Of a DNA stretch of 64,000 nt, positions 31,021 to 39,933 are shown piece after piece (within the stretch, counting starts at the first letter, position 1; each line of letters opens with the position of its first letter). The notes under the pieces are model-generated. The model saw nothing but the letters and a program-made list of their open reading frames with translations, had not been told where the DNA came from and did no database searches. The DNA comes from Leucobacter chromiisoli. Its GTDB lineage: Bacteria > Actinomycetota > Actinomycetes > Actinomycetales > Microbacteriaceae. The stretch lies in NCBI RefSeq assembly GCF_016522505.1, contig NZ_JAEHOH010000003.1, forward strand, positions 124,001 through 188,000. Direction: 5' to 3'. Made by a program: the position numbers and the translations under genes.

Positions 31021-31944
31021 CTAGGCCTCCTCCAGTTTCGGGGTCGCGATGCGCATGCCTCCGGACTTGGAGGTGCGCGCGAGCACGACGAGGCCGACGA
31101 ACGCCACGATGTACGGGAGCATCTGGCCGAACTGCGGCGGCATGACGGAGGCGTCCACCAGGATCGAGACGGCCGTCGCGAGCCCGAACAGCACGCACAT
31201 CAGCGTGAGCAGCCCGACCCGGCCCCGACAGAAGATCACCGCGGCGAGCGCCACGAAGCCGAGGCCGCTCGTCATGCCCTCGGTGAACAGCGAGAGCTGC
31301 CCCATGCTGAGCTGCACGCCGGCGAGCGCGCACATCGCGAAGCACCACACCTGGGCGAGCACGCGCATGAGCGTGACGTTGCCGCCCGCCGCCGCGAGCG
31401 CCTCGGGGTGCTCGCCCGCCGCCTTCAGGTGCCGGGCGACCACCGTGTAGCGGGCGGCCAGCGCCAGCCCGATGACGATGATCCAGCTCAGGTAGGTGAG
31501 GATCGTGTGCCCGGAGAGCAGCGCCCCGAGCACCGGGACGTCGTCGAGGCCGGGGATCACGATCTTCGGCAGCTTCGGGATCGCGGTGTCGCTCAGCGTG
31601 CCCTTCACTCCGTACATGCTGCGCAGGAGGTAGACGGTCGCCCCGGCGGCGAAGATGTTCAGCACGATGCCCGCGACGAAGACATTGACCCGGAACACCG
31701 AGACGAGGATGCCGAAGATCGCGCCGGCGATCGCGCCGAGCAGGAGGGTGAGGATCACGGCGAGCGCGGCGTTGCCGGTGCCGAGGCCGATCACCACGCC
31801 GAAGAACGCGCCGAAGAGCATCGCGCCTTCGAGGCCGACGTTGAGATCCTTCGTCCACTCGGTCAGCAGGCAGCCGAGTGCTGCCAGCAGGATCGGGGTG
31901 ATGAACCGGATCCCCGAGGAGAGGAATGCGTCGATGATGTCCAT
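31021..31944 (-). CDS. ABC transporter permease (BMP/nucleoside importer type)
   Basis: A 307-residue inner-membrane permease of the branched-chain/ribose-type family (NupQ/YufQ-like). It has about nine hydrophobic segments; LTEWTKDLNVGLEGAMLFGA and VFRVNVFVAGIVLNIFAAG are the characteristic loops. It would pair with the 33045 permease as a heterodimer. Three bases separate its start from the stop of the upstream permease gene, and cdd begins right after its own stop, so the transport and deaminase genes are one transcription unit. Confidence 0.92.
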   Translation of the reverse strand: MDIIDAFLSSGIRFITPILLAALGCLLTEWTKDLNVGLEGAMLFGAFFGVVIGLGTGNAALAVILTLLLGAIAGAIFGILVSVFRVNVFVAGIVLNIFAAGATVYLLRSMYGVKGTLSDTAIPKLPKIVIPGLDDVPVLGALLSGHTILTYLSWIIVIGLALAARYTVVARHLKAAGEHPEALAAAGGNVTLMRVLAQVWCFAMCALAGVQLSMGQLSLFTEGMTSGLGFVALAAVIFCRGRVGLLTLMCVLFGLATAVSILVDASVMPPQFGQMLPYIVAFVGLVVLARTSKSGGMRIATPKLEEA

Positions 31945-31947
31945 GCG

Positions 31948-33045
31948 CTAGCGCCCCTTCCGTGAGGTGAGTCGCGCGAGCGCTCCGGCCGCGCGGGCGA
32001 ACAGCCCGGCCCGTGCCGCGACGACGATGATGATGATGGAGATCAGCACGCTCGAGAGCTCCGAGGGCACCGTCGAGACCTGCTCGATCCCGCGAGCGGT
32101 CGACCGCATGATGCTGTAGACGGCGACCCAGATGATCGTCGGCACGGGCTTGGCGCGCGCGACGAGCGCGATGAGCACGGCGTCCCAGCCGATGCCCGAG
32201 CCGATCTCGGTCCAGTACCGTCCCTGCGAGGCGGTGACGAGCAGGGATCCGGCTGTCGCGGCGAAGGCGCCGCTGACCACCATGGATCGGATCTGCGAGC
32301 GGGCAGTGTCGACGCCCGAGGCGGCCGCGAAGCCGTGCGCGTTGCCCGTCATGCGCCAGCGATAGCCCGTGACGCTGCGCTCGCTGAGCCACCAGACGAA
32401 GACGGCCACGATCACGACGAGCACGACGCCCGAGGTGAGGCCGGTCCGCGGGATCACCTCCTGGAACATCGCCGTGTCGTACACGCGCCGGGTGGTGCCG
32501 CTCTGCCGCGAGGGGTCCCGCAGCGGCCCGGTCACCAGGTAGGTGCAGAAGAGGATGAGGATGTAGTTCGACAGGAGGGTCGAGACCACCTCGTCCACGT
32601 TCCATCTCGCCCGCAGCCAGCCGAGGCCGCCTGCGATGAGGCCGCCCACGACCGCGGCGACGAGGGTAACGAGCAGGAGGTGGAGGGCGGGGAAGAGGGG
32701 GCCGATGTACGCGCCGGTGAGGGCCGCGGCCATCGCACCGGCGTACACCTGGCCCTCCGCGCCCAGGTTGAACATGCCGGAGCGGAAGGCGAGCGAGACG
32801 CCGAGCGCGGCGACGACGAGCGGCAGTCCCCAGGCGAAGGTGCGAGCGATCGCGGTCGGGGTGCCGAGCGAGTAGTCGAAGCCGGCCGCGACGGTGGGGA
32901 ACGCGGCGTACCCCTGCGCCTGGATGAGCACGACGGCGGCGATCACCGCGACGACGAACACGAATGCGCCGTTGCGGATGGTGCGCAGCGTCTGCGCGGT
33001 CGCGCGCTTGGTCTGCGCCGTGATGATGGCGGTGGTGTTCGTCAC
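31948..33045 (-). CDS. ABC transporter permease (BMP/nucleoside importer type)
   Basis: A 365-residue permease related to NupP/YufP, with a first transmembrane helix at about residue 28 ([19 protein letters not shown]) and the signature [20 protein letters not shown]. About ten hydrophobic segments are seen. The GTG start has AAGGAGG upstream and shares GTGA with the stop of the ATPase gene. It would form the membrane channel together with the next permease. Confidence 0.92.
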   Translation of the reverse strand: MTNTTAIITAQTKRATAQTLRTIRNGAFVFVVAVIAAVVLIQAQGYAAFPTVAAGFDYSLGTPTAIARTFAWGLPLVVAALGVSLAFRSGMFNLGAEGQVYAGAMAAALTGAYIGPLFPALHLLLVTLVAAVVGGLIAGGLGWLRARWNVDEVVSTLLSNYILILFCTYLVTGPLRDPSRQSGTTRRVYDTAMFQEVIPRTGLTSGVVLVVIVAVFVWWLSERSVTGYRWRMTGNAHGFAAASGVDTARSQIRSMVVSGAFAATAGSLLVTASQGRYWTEIGSGIGWDAVLIALVARAKPVPTIIWVAVYSIMRSTARGIEQVSTVPSELSSVLISIIIIVVAARAGLFARAAGALARLTSRKGR

Positions 33046-34586
33046 GATTCCTCCTTGCCGATCCCGACCATGTGGACGCCGAGCTGCTCGCGCGTCGCCG
33101 AGGCCGCCGGCTCCTCGGCGACGATGCGGCCGTCGTACATCACGAGGATGCGATCACTCAGCCGCAGCAGTTCGTCGAGATCCGCGGAGACGAGCAGCAC
33201 GGCGCATCCCGCGGCCGCGGCCTCCACGATGCGCGCGTAGATGAAGTCGATAGCGCCGAGGTCGACGCCGCGGGTGGGCTGCGCGAGCACGAGGAGCTTC
33301 GGATCCTCCTCCAGCTCGCGCGCGATGACGATCTTCTGCTGGTTGCCCCCCGACAGGTAGGCGCACCTCGTGTCGATCGAGGCGGTGCGGATGCGGTGGC
33401 GGTCGACGAGGTCGCGCGCCCACTCCCGCGTTTGCTTCGGCAGCGCGCGGGCGAGCCAGGAGCTCCGGTGCACCCGGCGGATGCGGCCGGCCGCGAGGCC
33501 CTCCAGCACCGAGCCGTTCATGGGGATCCCCTCGCGCTGCCGATCCTCGGGCACGAACGAGACACCGCGGTCGCGGCGCTGGGCGACGGTGAGGCCCGCG
33601 AGCTCCTCGCTGGCCAGGCGCACGGAGCCGCCCTGCGCGCTCGTCTGGCCGACGAGCGCTTCGACGAGCGCCGTCTGGCCGTTGCCCTCGACCCCGGCGA
33701 TGCCGACGATCTCTCCGGGGCGGATCGAGAAGCCCACGCCGCCGAGCGCGGCGTCGTGCGGCGCCTTCTCGGTCTCGAGGCCGTCGACCTCCAGCACCGC
33801 CGTCGGTGCGATGCGGTGGGCGCGTTCGACGCGGCCGAGGTTCACGTCGCTGCGGCCCGTCATGGCCGCGACCACCTCCTCCGTCGTGGCCTCCGCGGCG
33901 AGCAGCGAGTCGACGGTGCGGCCCTGTCGCAGCACTGTGATCCTGTCGGCGATCTCGAACACCTCGCGCAGTTTGTGCGAGATGAAGACGATCGCGGCGT
34001 CCTCCTCGGTCGCGAGGCGCCGCAGCAGCCCGAACAGCTCGCGCGTCTCCGCTGGGGTGAGTACCGCGGTCGGCTCGTCGAGCACGATCACCCGCGCTCC
34101 GCGGTAGAGCACCTTCATAATCTCGAGCTTCTGCTGGGTGGCGACGCTGAGGTCTCCGACGATCGCCTGCGGGTCGACCGTCATGCCGAGGCGCTCGGCG
34201 ACCGGGGCTATCGCGGCAGCCGCGGTCTTGGCGCTGTACCCTCCGCCGCGGGGCGGCTCGGCGCCGAGCACGATGTTCTCCGCGACGGTGAACGACGGCA
34301 CGAGCATGAAGTGCTGGTGCACCATGCCGATGCCGGCCCGGATGGCGTCCATGGGCCGGTGGAAGTCGGCGGGGCTCCCCCGGAACATCACCGTCCCGGC
34401 ATCCGCGCGATACATCCCGAAGAGGATCCGCATCAGCGTCGTCTTGCCGGCCCCGTTCTCGCCCACGAGCGCGTGGATCTCTCCCGGATACAGGGTCAGA
34501 TCCACGCGGTCGTTGGCCACCACCTCGCCGAACCGCTTCGAGATGCCCCGCAGCTCCAGCACCGGGGCGGGTGCAGATTCACTCAT
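33042..34586 (-). CDS. ABC transporter ATP-binding protein, two fused nucleotide-binding domains (BMP importer)
   Basis: A 514-residue ATPase with two tandem domains, as in ribose- and nucleoside-type importers. The first has Walker [22 protein letters not shown] and Walker [12 protein letters not shown]. The second has a degenerate Walker A ([13 protein letters not shown]), a canonical signature [11 protein letters not shown] and [11 protein letters not shown] with Ala/Gln in place of the usual Asp-Glu, typical of the inactive-site half in this subfamily. Its start overlaps the receptor gene by 8 bases and its stop overlaps the permease start. Confidence 0.94.
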   Translation of the reverse strand: MSESAPAPVLELRGISKRFGEVVANDRVDLTLYPGEIHALVGENGAGKTTLMRILFGMYRADAGTVMFRGSPADFHRPMDAIRAGIGMVHQHFMLVPSFTVAENIVLGAEPPRGGGYSAKTAAAAIAPVAERLGMTVDPQAIVGDLSVATQQKLEIMKVLYRGARVIVLDEPTAVLTPAETRELFGLLRRLATEEDAAIVFISHKLREVFEIADRITVLRQGRTVDSLLAAEATTEEVVAAMTGRSDVNLGRVERAHRIAPTAVLEVDGLETEKAPHDAALGGVGFSIRPGEIVGIAGVEGNGQTALVEALVGQTSAQGGSVRLASEELAGLTVAQRRDRGVSFVPEDRQREGIPMNGSVLEGLAAGRIRRVHRSSWLARALPKQTREWARDLVDRHRIRTASIDTRCAYLSGGNQQKIVIARELEEDPKLLVLAQPTRGVDLGAIDFIYARIVEAAAAGCAVLLVSADLDELLRLSDRILVMYDGRIVAEEPAASATREQLGVHMVGIGKEES

Positions 34587-35598
34587 CGATCTCCACGTCC
34601 CCCGCGACGATCGACTCCTGCAGCGCCTCCAGCTTCGCGATGTCGTCCGCGCTCAGCAGCTCCTCGTCGTAGACCATAGCCCAGCCGCCCTCGGCGAATC
34701 CGTAGTCCTGGACGTCGCCGCCCGAGAGCTTCCCGTCGACGAACTGCCGGGTGAGGTCGACCATCACCGTGTCAACGCCCATGGTGAGGCTGCCCGGCAC
34801 CTTGCTGGGCGCCAGCGCGGACTTGTCGGCCACGACGCCGATGGGCGCGATGTCCGTACCGGCCTTGGCGGCGTCGAACACGCCGGAGCCCGACAGGCCG
34901 GCGTATGCGAAGACGCTGTACGCGCCTCGGGTGGAGCCGAGGGTGGAAGCGATCTCCGAGCCCTTGCCCGGATCGACGAAGCTGCCCACGTATTGCGAGG
35001 CGACCGTCTGCGCGCTGTCAACCTCAGCCACGCCCTGCGTGTATCCCGACTCGCAGTTCTCGACCACCGGCGCGTTGACGCCGCCGATGAAGCCGGCCGT
35101 CGAGGAGCCGTTCGCCGCGTTCACGGTGGCGGCGAGCGCGCCCGCCATGAAGCACCCCTCCTGAGTGCGGAAGACGGCCGAGACGACGTCCTCGCTCCCC
35201 GCCTCGCCGTCTATGAAGACGAACTGCGTGTCGGGATTCGCGGCGGCGGCCTCGTTCATGGCGTCGATCGCCTCGAAGCCGAGCACGAACACGAGGTCGT
35301 TGCGATCCGCCGCGTCCTGCAGCAGCGGTGCGAAGTTCTGTGCCTCGAGCTGGCCCTCGTAGGTGCTGACCGTCGCGTCGAACTGCTCTGCGAGCGGATC
35401 CTCCGCGAGGCTCGCCTGATCGAAGAAGTCGCCGTCGCCGAAGGCGTTGTCGACGAAGACGCCAATGTTGAGCGAGTCCTCCTCCCCCTGGGCCGTGGGC
35501 GCCTTGCCGCCGCAGCCGACGAGCACGAGCGAGGCCGCGCCGAGGAGTGCGATAGAGGCGAGCGAGCGAGGCATGATCCGCGAACTGACGTGTCTCAT
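34579..35598 (-). CDS. BMP family ABC transporter substrate-binding lipoprotein
   Basis: A 339-residue extracytoplasmic receptor of the Bmp/Med/PnrA family, whose known members bind nucleosides. A lipoprotein signal peptide (MRHVSSRIMPRSLASIALLG) ends in the lipobox LVLVGC. The mature protein has DGDFFDQASLAEDPLAEQF, FVFIDGEAGSEDVVS, FMAGALAA and GFIGGVNAPV, matching the family's repeating Rossmann-like lobes. The chosen ATG has AGGG upstream at normal spacing; an ATG five codons earlier is possible. It is the first gene of the minus-strand catabolic operon, facing the divergent plus-strand operon. Confidence 0.93.
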   Translation of the reverse strand: MRHVSSRIMPRSLASIALLGAASLVLVGCGGKAPTAQGEEDSLNIGVFVDNAFGDGDFFDQASLAEDPLAEQFDATVSTYEGQLEAQNFAPLLQDAADRNDLVFVLGFEAIDAMNEAAAANPDTQFVFIDGEAGSEDVVSAVFRTQEGCFMAGALAATVNAANGSSTAGFIGGVNAPVVENCESGYTQGVAEVDSAQTVASQYVGSFVDPGKGSEIASTLGSTRGAYSVFAYAGLSGSGVFDAAKAGTDIAPIGVVADKSALAPSKVPGSLTMGVDTVMVDLTRQFVDGKLSGGDVQDYGFAEGGWAMVYDEELLSADDIAKLEALQESIVAGDVEIDE

Positions 35599-35687
35599 GA
35601 GCGATCCCTTCATTGGGTGTTCTCTTATCTGTGGTCTGGTGCCCCTCTGAGCCGCCTGCGGGAGCAGTGCGACCCGTGCGAGTGCAT

Positions 35688-35698
35688 TCATACTATGA
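35688..35698. promoter_or_regulatory. Odd palindrome in the divergent promoter region
   Basis: TCATACTATGA is perfectly palindromic around its central base and overlaps TATGAT, a near-consensus -10 for the plus strand. It sits in the only A/T-rich patch of the 190-base region between the receptor and dehydrogenase operons. It is the best candidate binding site for the GntR/FadR-type regulator encoded at 36770. Confidence 0.4.
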
Positions 35699-35788
35699 TA
35701 CGATCTAAATAATCTCCACTCACGATGCCCACCGCCGCCGACTCCTCGTCGAACACCGCGCAGCATCACCCCCCAAGAAAGGACGGTC

Positions 35789-36745
35789 ATGACGCCACGC
35801 ATCGTCGTCACCGACCACGCCTTCGCCACCACCCGTTACGAGCAGGAGGCCGCGCGCAGCGTCGGCGCGGCGTTCGCGGAGTACGCGGCGGCGACCGAGG
35901 ACGAGACGATCGCAGCCGTCGCCGGCGCCGACGTCGCGTTCGTCAACTTCGCCCCGATGACGCGCCGCGTGCTGCAGACCATGCAGCCGGGCAGCACGGT
36001 GATCCGCTACGGGATCGGCGTCGACAACGTCGACCTGCCGGCCGCCGAGGAGCGCGGCGTGCGCGTCGCCAACGTGCCCGACTACGGGATCGAGACCGTC
36101 GCCGACCACGCTGCGGCCTCGCTGCTCTCCCTCGCCCGCCGCGTGCCCTTCTACGACCGGGCGATCAGGGACGACGGCTGGTCCACGCCGACGGGGCTCG
36201 GGCCCGTGCGCAGCCTGCGCCAGCACACGGTGGGCCTGCTCGGGTTCGGACGCATCGCCCGCTCCGTCCACAAGCGCGTGAGCGCCTTCGGGGCGAAGAC
36301 CATCGCATACGACCCCTTCTGCCCCGACGAGGCCTTCGCCGAGGCCGGGATCGAGCGCGTCACGCTCGACGAGCTGGCGCGCCGCGCCACGGCGCTCTCG
36401 CTGCACGCGCCGCTCACCCCCGAGACCGAGAACGTCGTGGACGCGGCCTTCCTCGCGAGGATGCCCGAGGCATCGATCATCGTGAACACCGCCCGCGGCG
36501 GGCTCATCGACGAGGAGGCGCTCGCCGCCGCCCTCGACTCGGGTCGCCTCGCGGGAGCGCTGCTCGACGTCACCCGACCCGAGCCGGTGCCCGCGGACTC
36601 GCCGTTGAGAGACGCCGCCCGACTGCTCTTCACTCCGCACGCGGCGTTCTACGATGAGGAGTCACTCGACAATCTGCAGCGCCTCGCGAGCGAGGAAGCC
36701 GTCCGGGCGCTCAGCGGGGCGACGCTCCGCTGCCGAGTTGCCTGA
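35789..36745 (+). CDS. D-isomer-specific 2-hydroxyacid dehydrogenase (CtBP/phosphoglycerate dehydrogenase-like)
   Basis: A 318-residue NAD(P)-dependent 2-hydroxyacid dehydrogenase. The nucleotide motif GLLGFGRIARSVHKRV is near residue 150. Catalytic residues appear as Arg in NTARGGLIDEEAL, an Asp/Glu-rich loop after it, and His in TPHAAFY. The substrate-binding loop is IRYGIGVDNVDLPAAEERG. It would reduce a 2-oxo acid or oxidise a 2-hydroxy acid. First gene of the plus-strand half of the catabolic cluster, 24 bases upstream of the GntR-type regulator. The true substrate is unknown. Confidence 0.9.
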   Translation: MTPRIVVTDHAFATTRYEQEAARSVGAAFAEYAAATEDETIAAVAGADVAFVNFAPMTRRVLQTMQPGSTVIRYGIGVDNVDLPAAEERGVRVANVPDYGIETVADHAAASLLSLARRVPFYDRAIRDDGWSTPTGLGPVRSLRQHTVGLLGFGRIARSVHKRVSAFGAKTIAYDPFCPDEAFAEAGIERVTLDELARRATALSLHAPLTPETENVVDAAFLARMPEASIIVNTARGGLIDEEALAAALDSGRLAGALLDVTRPEPVPADSPLRDAARLLFTPHAAFYDEESLDNLQRLASEEAVRALSGATLRCRVA

Positions 36746-36769
36746 CACCACGAGCAGAGGAACCCCGAC

Positions 36770-37507
36770 ATGACCAGAGTCGCACCCTTCGCCGACCGCC
36801 GCCCACTCTCCGAGCAGGTGGCCGATGCGATCATGTCCCGCATCCTCGACGAGAACCTGCAGCCGGGCGATCAGCTGCCCACCGAGCCCGAGCTCATCGA
36901 GAGCTTCGGAGTGAGCCGTACCGTGGTGCGGGAGGCCGGTCGCACGCTCGTCGCACGCGGCGTCGTGAACATCCGCCCCCGCCGCGGGATGCAGGTCGCC
37001 GAGTTCGACGAGCAGAACTTCTCCCGGCAGGTGGCGCTCATGCTGCGCCTGGGCGGCGGCACGTTCACCCAGCTCATGGAGATGCGCCGCTCGCTCGAGC
37101 CCGGCATGACGGCCTACGCGGCGATGCGGCGCAGCGACGCCGATGTCGAGGAGCTCTACCGCCTCGTGGAGCTCGTGCGGGCGACCGGCGACGAGACGGA
37201 GAGCGAGCGGGCGCTGCACATCGAGAGCGACCTCGGCTTCCACTCGGTCATCGCGCACGCCACCGGCAACCCCTTCTTCTCCCACATGACGCTGCCGTTC
37301 AACGAGATCCTCACCGCGACCTACCTGCAGAGCCCGGGCTACGCTCCCGAGCGCTCGAAGACCCACGACGAGCACGCCCGGATCGCCGACGCCATCGCGG
37401 CGGGCGACGCGGAGCTCGCGCGGACCGTGGCCATCGAACACGTCAACCGGGTCACCGCCGCCGCGGAGGCGCTGACCCCGCACATCCGATTCGGGGGAAC
37501 CCCATGA
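36770..37507 (+). CDS. GntR-family transcriptional regulator, FadR/FCD subfamily
   Basis: A 245-residue regulator. The winged helix-turn-helix (residues about 12-80) includes LQPGDQLPTEPELIESFGVS and RTVVREAGRTLVARGVV. The FCD ligand domain (about 95-230) keeps metal-binding residues such as His in SDLGFHSVIAHATGN and in DEHARIADAI. FCD regulators usually sense sugar acids or other carboxylates and repress neighbouring catabolic genes, so it probably controls both divergent operons. Its stop shares ATGA with the start of the SDR gene. Confidence 0.92.
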   Translation: MTRVAPFADRRPLSEQVADAIMSRILDENLQPGDQLPTEPELIESFGVSRTVVREAGRTLVARGVVNIRPRRGMQVAEFDEQNFSRQVALMLRLGGGTFTQLMEMRRSLEPGMTAYAAMRRSDADVEELYRLVELVRATGDETESERALHIESDLGFHSVIAHATGNPFFSHMTLPFNEILTATYLQSPGYAPERSKTHDEHARIADAIAAGDAELARTVAIEHVNRVTAAAEALTPHIRFGGTP

Positions 37508-38280
37508 CCTCGCTTGCCCAGCCGTCCCTGTTCGACCTCGGCGGCGCGCACATCGTCGTCACCGGCGGCAGCCGGGGGCTCGGCAGGGCCGTATCGCTCG
37601 CGATCGCACGGGCCGGCGGGGCCGTGACGATCATCGCGCGGAACGCTGAGCAGGCGCGGGACGCCGCGCTGGAGATCGAGCAGGCGGGCGGCATCGCTCG
37701 CGTGCGGGCGGCCGATGTCGGCGAGATCGGCGCCCTCGACGCGCTCGTGGGTGAGATCTCCGAGGCCGCGCCGATCGACGGCGTCGTGCACGCCGCAGGC
37801 ATCCAGCTGCGCAAGCCGGCGGTCGAGATCGCGCCCGACGAGTTCCTCCGGGTCCAGAACGTGAACCTGCACGCCCCGTACTTCCTGAGCACCGCGGTCG
37901 CACGTCGGCAGATCGACTCGGAATCGCCCGGATCGCACGTGTTCATCGGTTCGCTGAACTCCAGCATCGGACTGCCGGGCATCTCCCCGTACGTCGTCTC
38001 GAAGACCGGCCTCGTCGGCATGGCCCGTGCCTTCTCCACGGAGTGGGCGCGCCACGGAATCCGCGCGAACGTCATCGGTCCGGGATACTTCGCGACCGAG
38101 ATGACGGAGGGCCTGCTCGCGAACCGGGCGGATCACGACCGGATCATGGGTCGCATCCCCATGCGCAGGCTCGGCGACCCGAGCGATATCGGCAACGCCT
38201 GCGTCTACCTGCTCTCAACCGCTTCGCAGTACGTCAGCGGAACACTGCTCAACGTCGATGGAGGATGGCTCGCATCATGA
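37504..38280 (+). CDS. Short-chain dehydrogenase/reductase (SDR)
   Basis: A 258-residue classical SDR. The NAD(P)-binding TGGSRGLG is near residue 20, VVHAAGIQ replaces NNAG, the catalytic Ser is in GSLNSSIGLPG and Tyr163/Lys167 are in PYVVSKTG. The end VSGTLLNVDGGWLA is typical of gluconate 5-dehydrogenase and related sugar/sugar-acid dehydrogenases, which supports a polyol or sugar-acid substrate, though this is inference. ATGA overlaps couple it to the regulator upstream and to the aldehyde dehydrogenase downstream. Confidence 0.91.
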   Translation: MTSLAQPSLFDLGGAHIVVTGGSRGLGRAVSLAIARAGGAVTIIARNAEQARDAALEIEQAGGIARVRAADVGEIGALDALVGEISEAAPIDGVVHAAGIQLRKPAVEIAPDEFLRVQNVNLHAPYFLSTAVARRQIDSESPGSHVFIGSLNSSIGLPGISPYVVSKTGLVGMARAFSTEWARHGIRANVIGPGYFATEMTEGLLANRADHDRIMGRIPMRRLGDPSDIGNACVYLLSTASQYVSGTLLNVDGGWLAS

Positions 38281-39881
38281 ACAACATTCCGACCCTGCCG
38301 AACACCCCGGCCGTCACCGGCCGCTCGATCATCGCCGGCCGGCCCGTCTCCGGCGCCGAGGGCACCCACCGCAGCGTGCAGCCGGTCGACGGCTCCGCCC
38401 TGGGGCCCGAGTTCGGGTTTGTCGGCGCCGCCGAGGTCGATCGGGCGGCACGCGCGGCGCTCGAGTGCTTCGACGCCTATCGCGCCGTCGACGACGAGCG
38501 CCGGGCCGCGTTCCTCGATGCCGTCGCCGACGAGCTCGAGGCGATGCGTCCGCAGCTCGTGGAGCGGGCCACGGCCGAGACCGGCCTGCCCGTCGGCCGC
38601 ATCAAGGGCGAGGTCGGTCGCACCGGCGGGCAGTTCCGGCTTTTCGCTCGCGAGGTGCGTCTCGGGGCCTTCCACGGGCTGCGCCACGACTCCGCGCTGC
38701 CCGAGCGGCAGCCCGCGCCCCGCTCCGACATCCGGCAGCGGCGCATCCCGCTCGGCCCGGTCGCGGTCTTCGGCGCCAGCAACTTCCCTCTCGCGTTCTC
38801 GACGGCGGGCGGCGACACCGCCTCCGCACTCGCGGCGGGCTGCCCGGTGGTGGTGAAGGGCCACTCGGCGCACGCCGGTACCGCCGAACTCGCCGGCCAG
38901 GCCATCGCTCGCGCCGCGGCGCGGACGGGGATGCCCGAGGGAGTCTTCTCGGTGCTGTTCGGCTCGGGCTCGCTGGTCGGTCAGCAGCTCGCCTCGCATC
39001 CCGCGATCGCGGCGATCGGCTTCACCGGCTCGCAGGCGGCGGGCACCGCGCTGATGGCGACCGCCGCCGCCCGGCCGCGCCCCATCCCCGTCTACGCCGA
39101 GATGTCGAGCATCAATCCAGTGCTCGTGACCCGCGATGCCATCCGCGCGGACGCCGCGGGCGAGGCGGCCGGCTTCGTCGGCTCGCTCACGCTCGGCTCC
39201 GGCCAGTTCTGCACGAACCCCGGCCTCGTCTTCGTCGAGGCCACGGACGAGGCCGACGCGTACCTCGCCGAGATCCGCGAGGCCGTGGCCTCGAGCACCG
39301 GCCAGACGATGCTCACCGCCTCGATCCGCTCGGCGTTCGACTCCGGCGTCGAGCGGCTGCACGGCGCCGGCGCGACGACCCACGCCGAGGGCGAGGCCGG
39401 AGCGGGGCCGAATGCACCGGCTCCGAGGACCCTGCTCACCCACGCGGCGACGTTCGCGGAGCGGCCCGAGATGCACGAGGAGGTCTTCGGCGCGGCGGCG
39501 CTCGTGGTCGTCTACCGCGACGAGGAGGAGCTCTCGCGCGCCCTCTCCGCTCTGGGCGGGCAGCTCACCGCGACGCTGCGCATGACGGAAGGCGAGCGCG
39601 ATCTCGCGTTTGCCCGACGACTGCTGCCGCAGCTGGAGCGGCTCGCCGGGCGCATCATCGTGAACGAGTGGCCGACCGGAGTCGAGGTCATCGACTCGAT
39701 GGTGCACGGAGGCCCGTTCCCCGCGACCTCCGACAGTCGCACGACGTCGGTCGGCACGCTCGCGGTGGAGCGCTTCCTCCGCCCGGTCGCCTATCAGAAC
39801 CTGCCGGAGTCGCTGCTGCCTGCGGTGTTCGCCGACCCGTCGCTGCCCCGCCGCGAGGACGGCGCGCTCGTCGTCGCATAG
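38277..39881 (+). CDS. Aldehyde dehydrogenase (NADP+), 2-oxoglutarate-semialdehyde dehydrogenase type
   Basis: A 534-residue aldehyde dehydrogenase of the 2,5-dioxovalerate/2-oxoglutarate semialdehyde dehydrogenase subfamily. The catalytic Cys312 lies in GSGQFCTNPGLVF and Glu275 in VYAEMSSINPVL; VFGASNFPLAFSTAGGDTASA is the subfamily's nucleotide-binding segment. It would convert 2-oxoglutarate semialdehyde to 2-oxoglutarate, the last step of oxidative pentose (Weimberg-type) and some sugar-acid pathways. The start overlaps the SDR stop as ATGA; an ATG four codons earlier (38265) is an alternative. It is the last gene of the plus-strand operon. Confidence 0.9.
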   Translation: MNNIPTLPNTPAVTGRSIIAGRPVSGAEGTHRSVQPVDGSALGPEFGFVGAAEVDRAARAALECFDAYRAVDDERRAAFLDAVADELEAMRPQLVERATAETGLPVGRIKGEVGRTGGQFRLFAREVRLGAFHGLRHDSALPERQPAPRSDIRQRRIPLGPVAVFGASNFPLAFSTAGGDTASALAAGCPVVVKGHSAHAGTAELAGQAIARAAARTGMPEGVFSVLFGSGSLVGQQLASHPAIAAIGFTGSQAAGTALMATAAARPRPIPVYAEMSSINPVLVTRDAIRADAAGEAAGFVGSLTLGSGQFCTNPGLVFVEATDEADAYLAEIREAVASSTGQTMLTASIRSAFDSGVERLHGAGATTHAEGEAGAGPNAPAPRTLLTHAATFAERPEMHEEVFGAAALVVVYRDEEELSRALSALGGQLTATLRMTEGERDLAFARRLLPQLERLAGRIIVNEWPTGVEVIDSMVHGGPFPATSDSRTTSVGTLAVERFLRPVAYQNLPESLLPAVFADPSLPRREDGALVVA

Positions 39882-39933
39882 CCGCACGCAGGAGCGGTCC
39901 CGCCACCCCCGCATCGCCAGCTCGCGACCCGCC

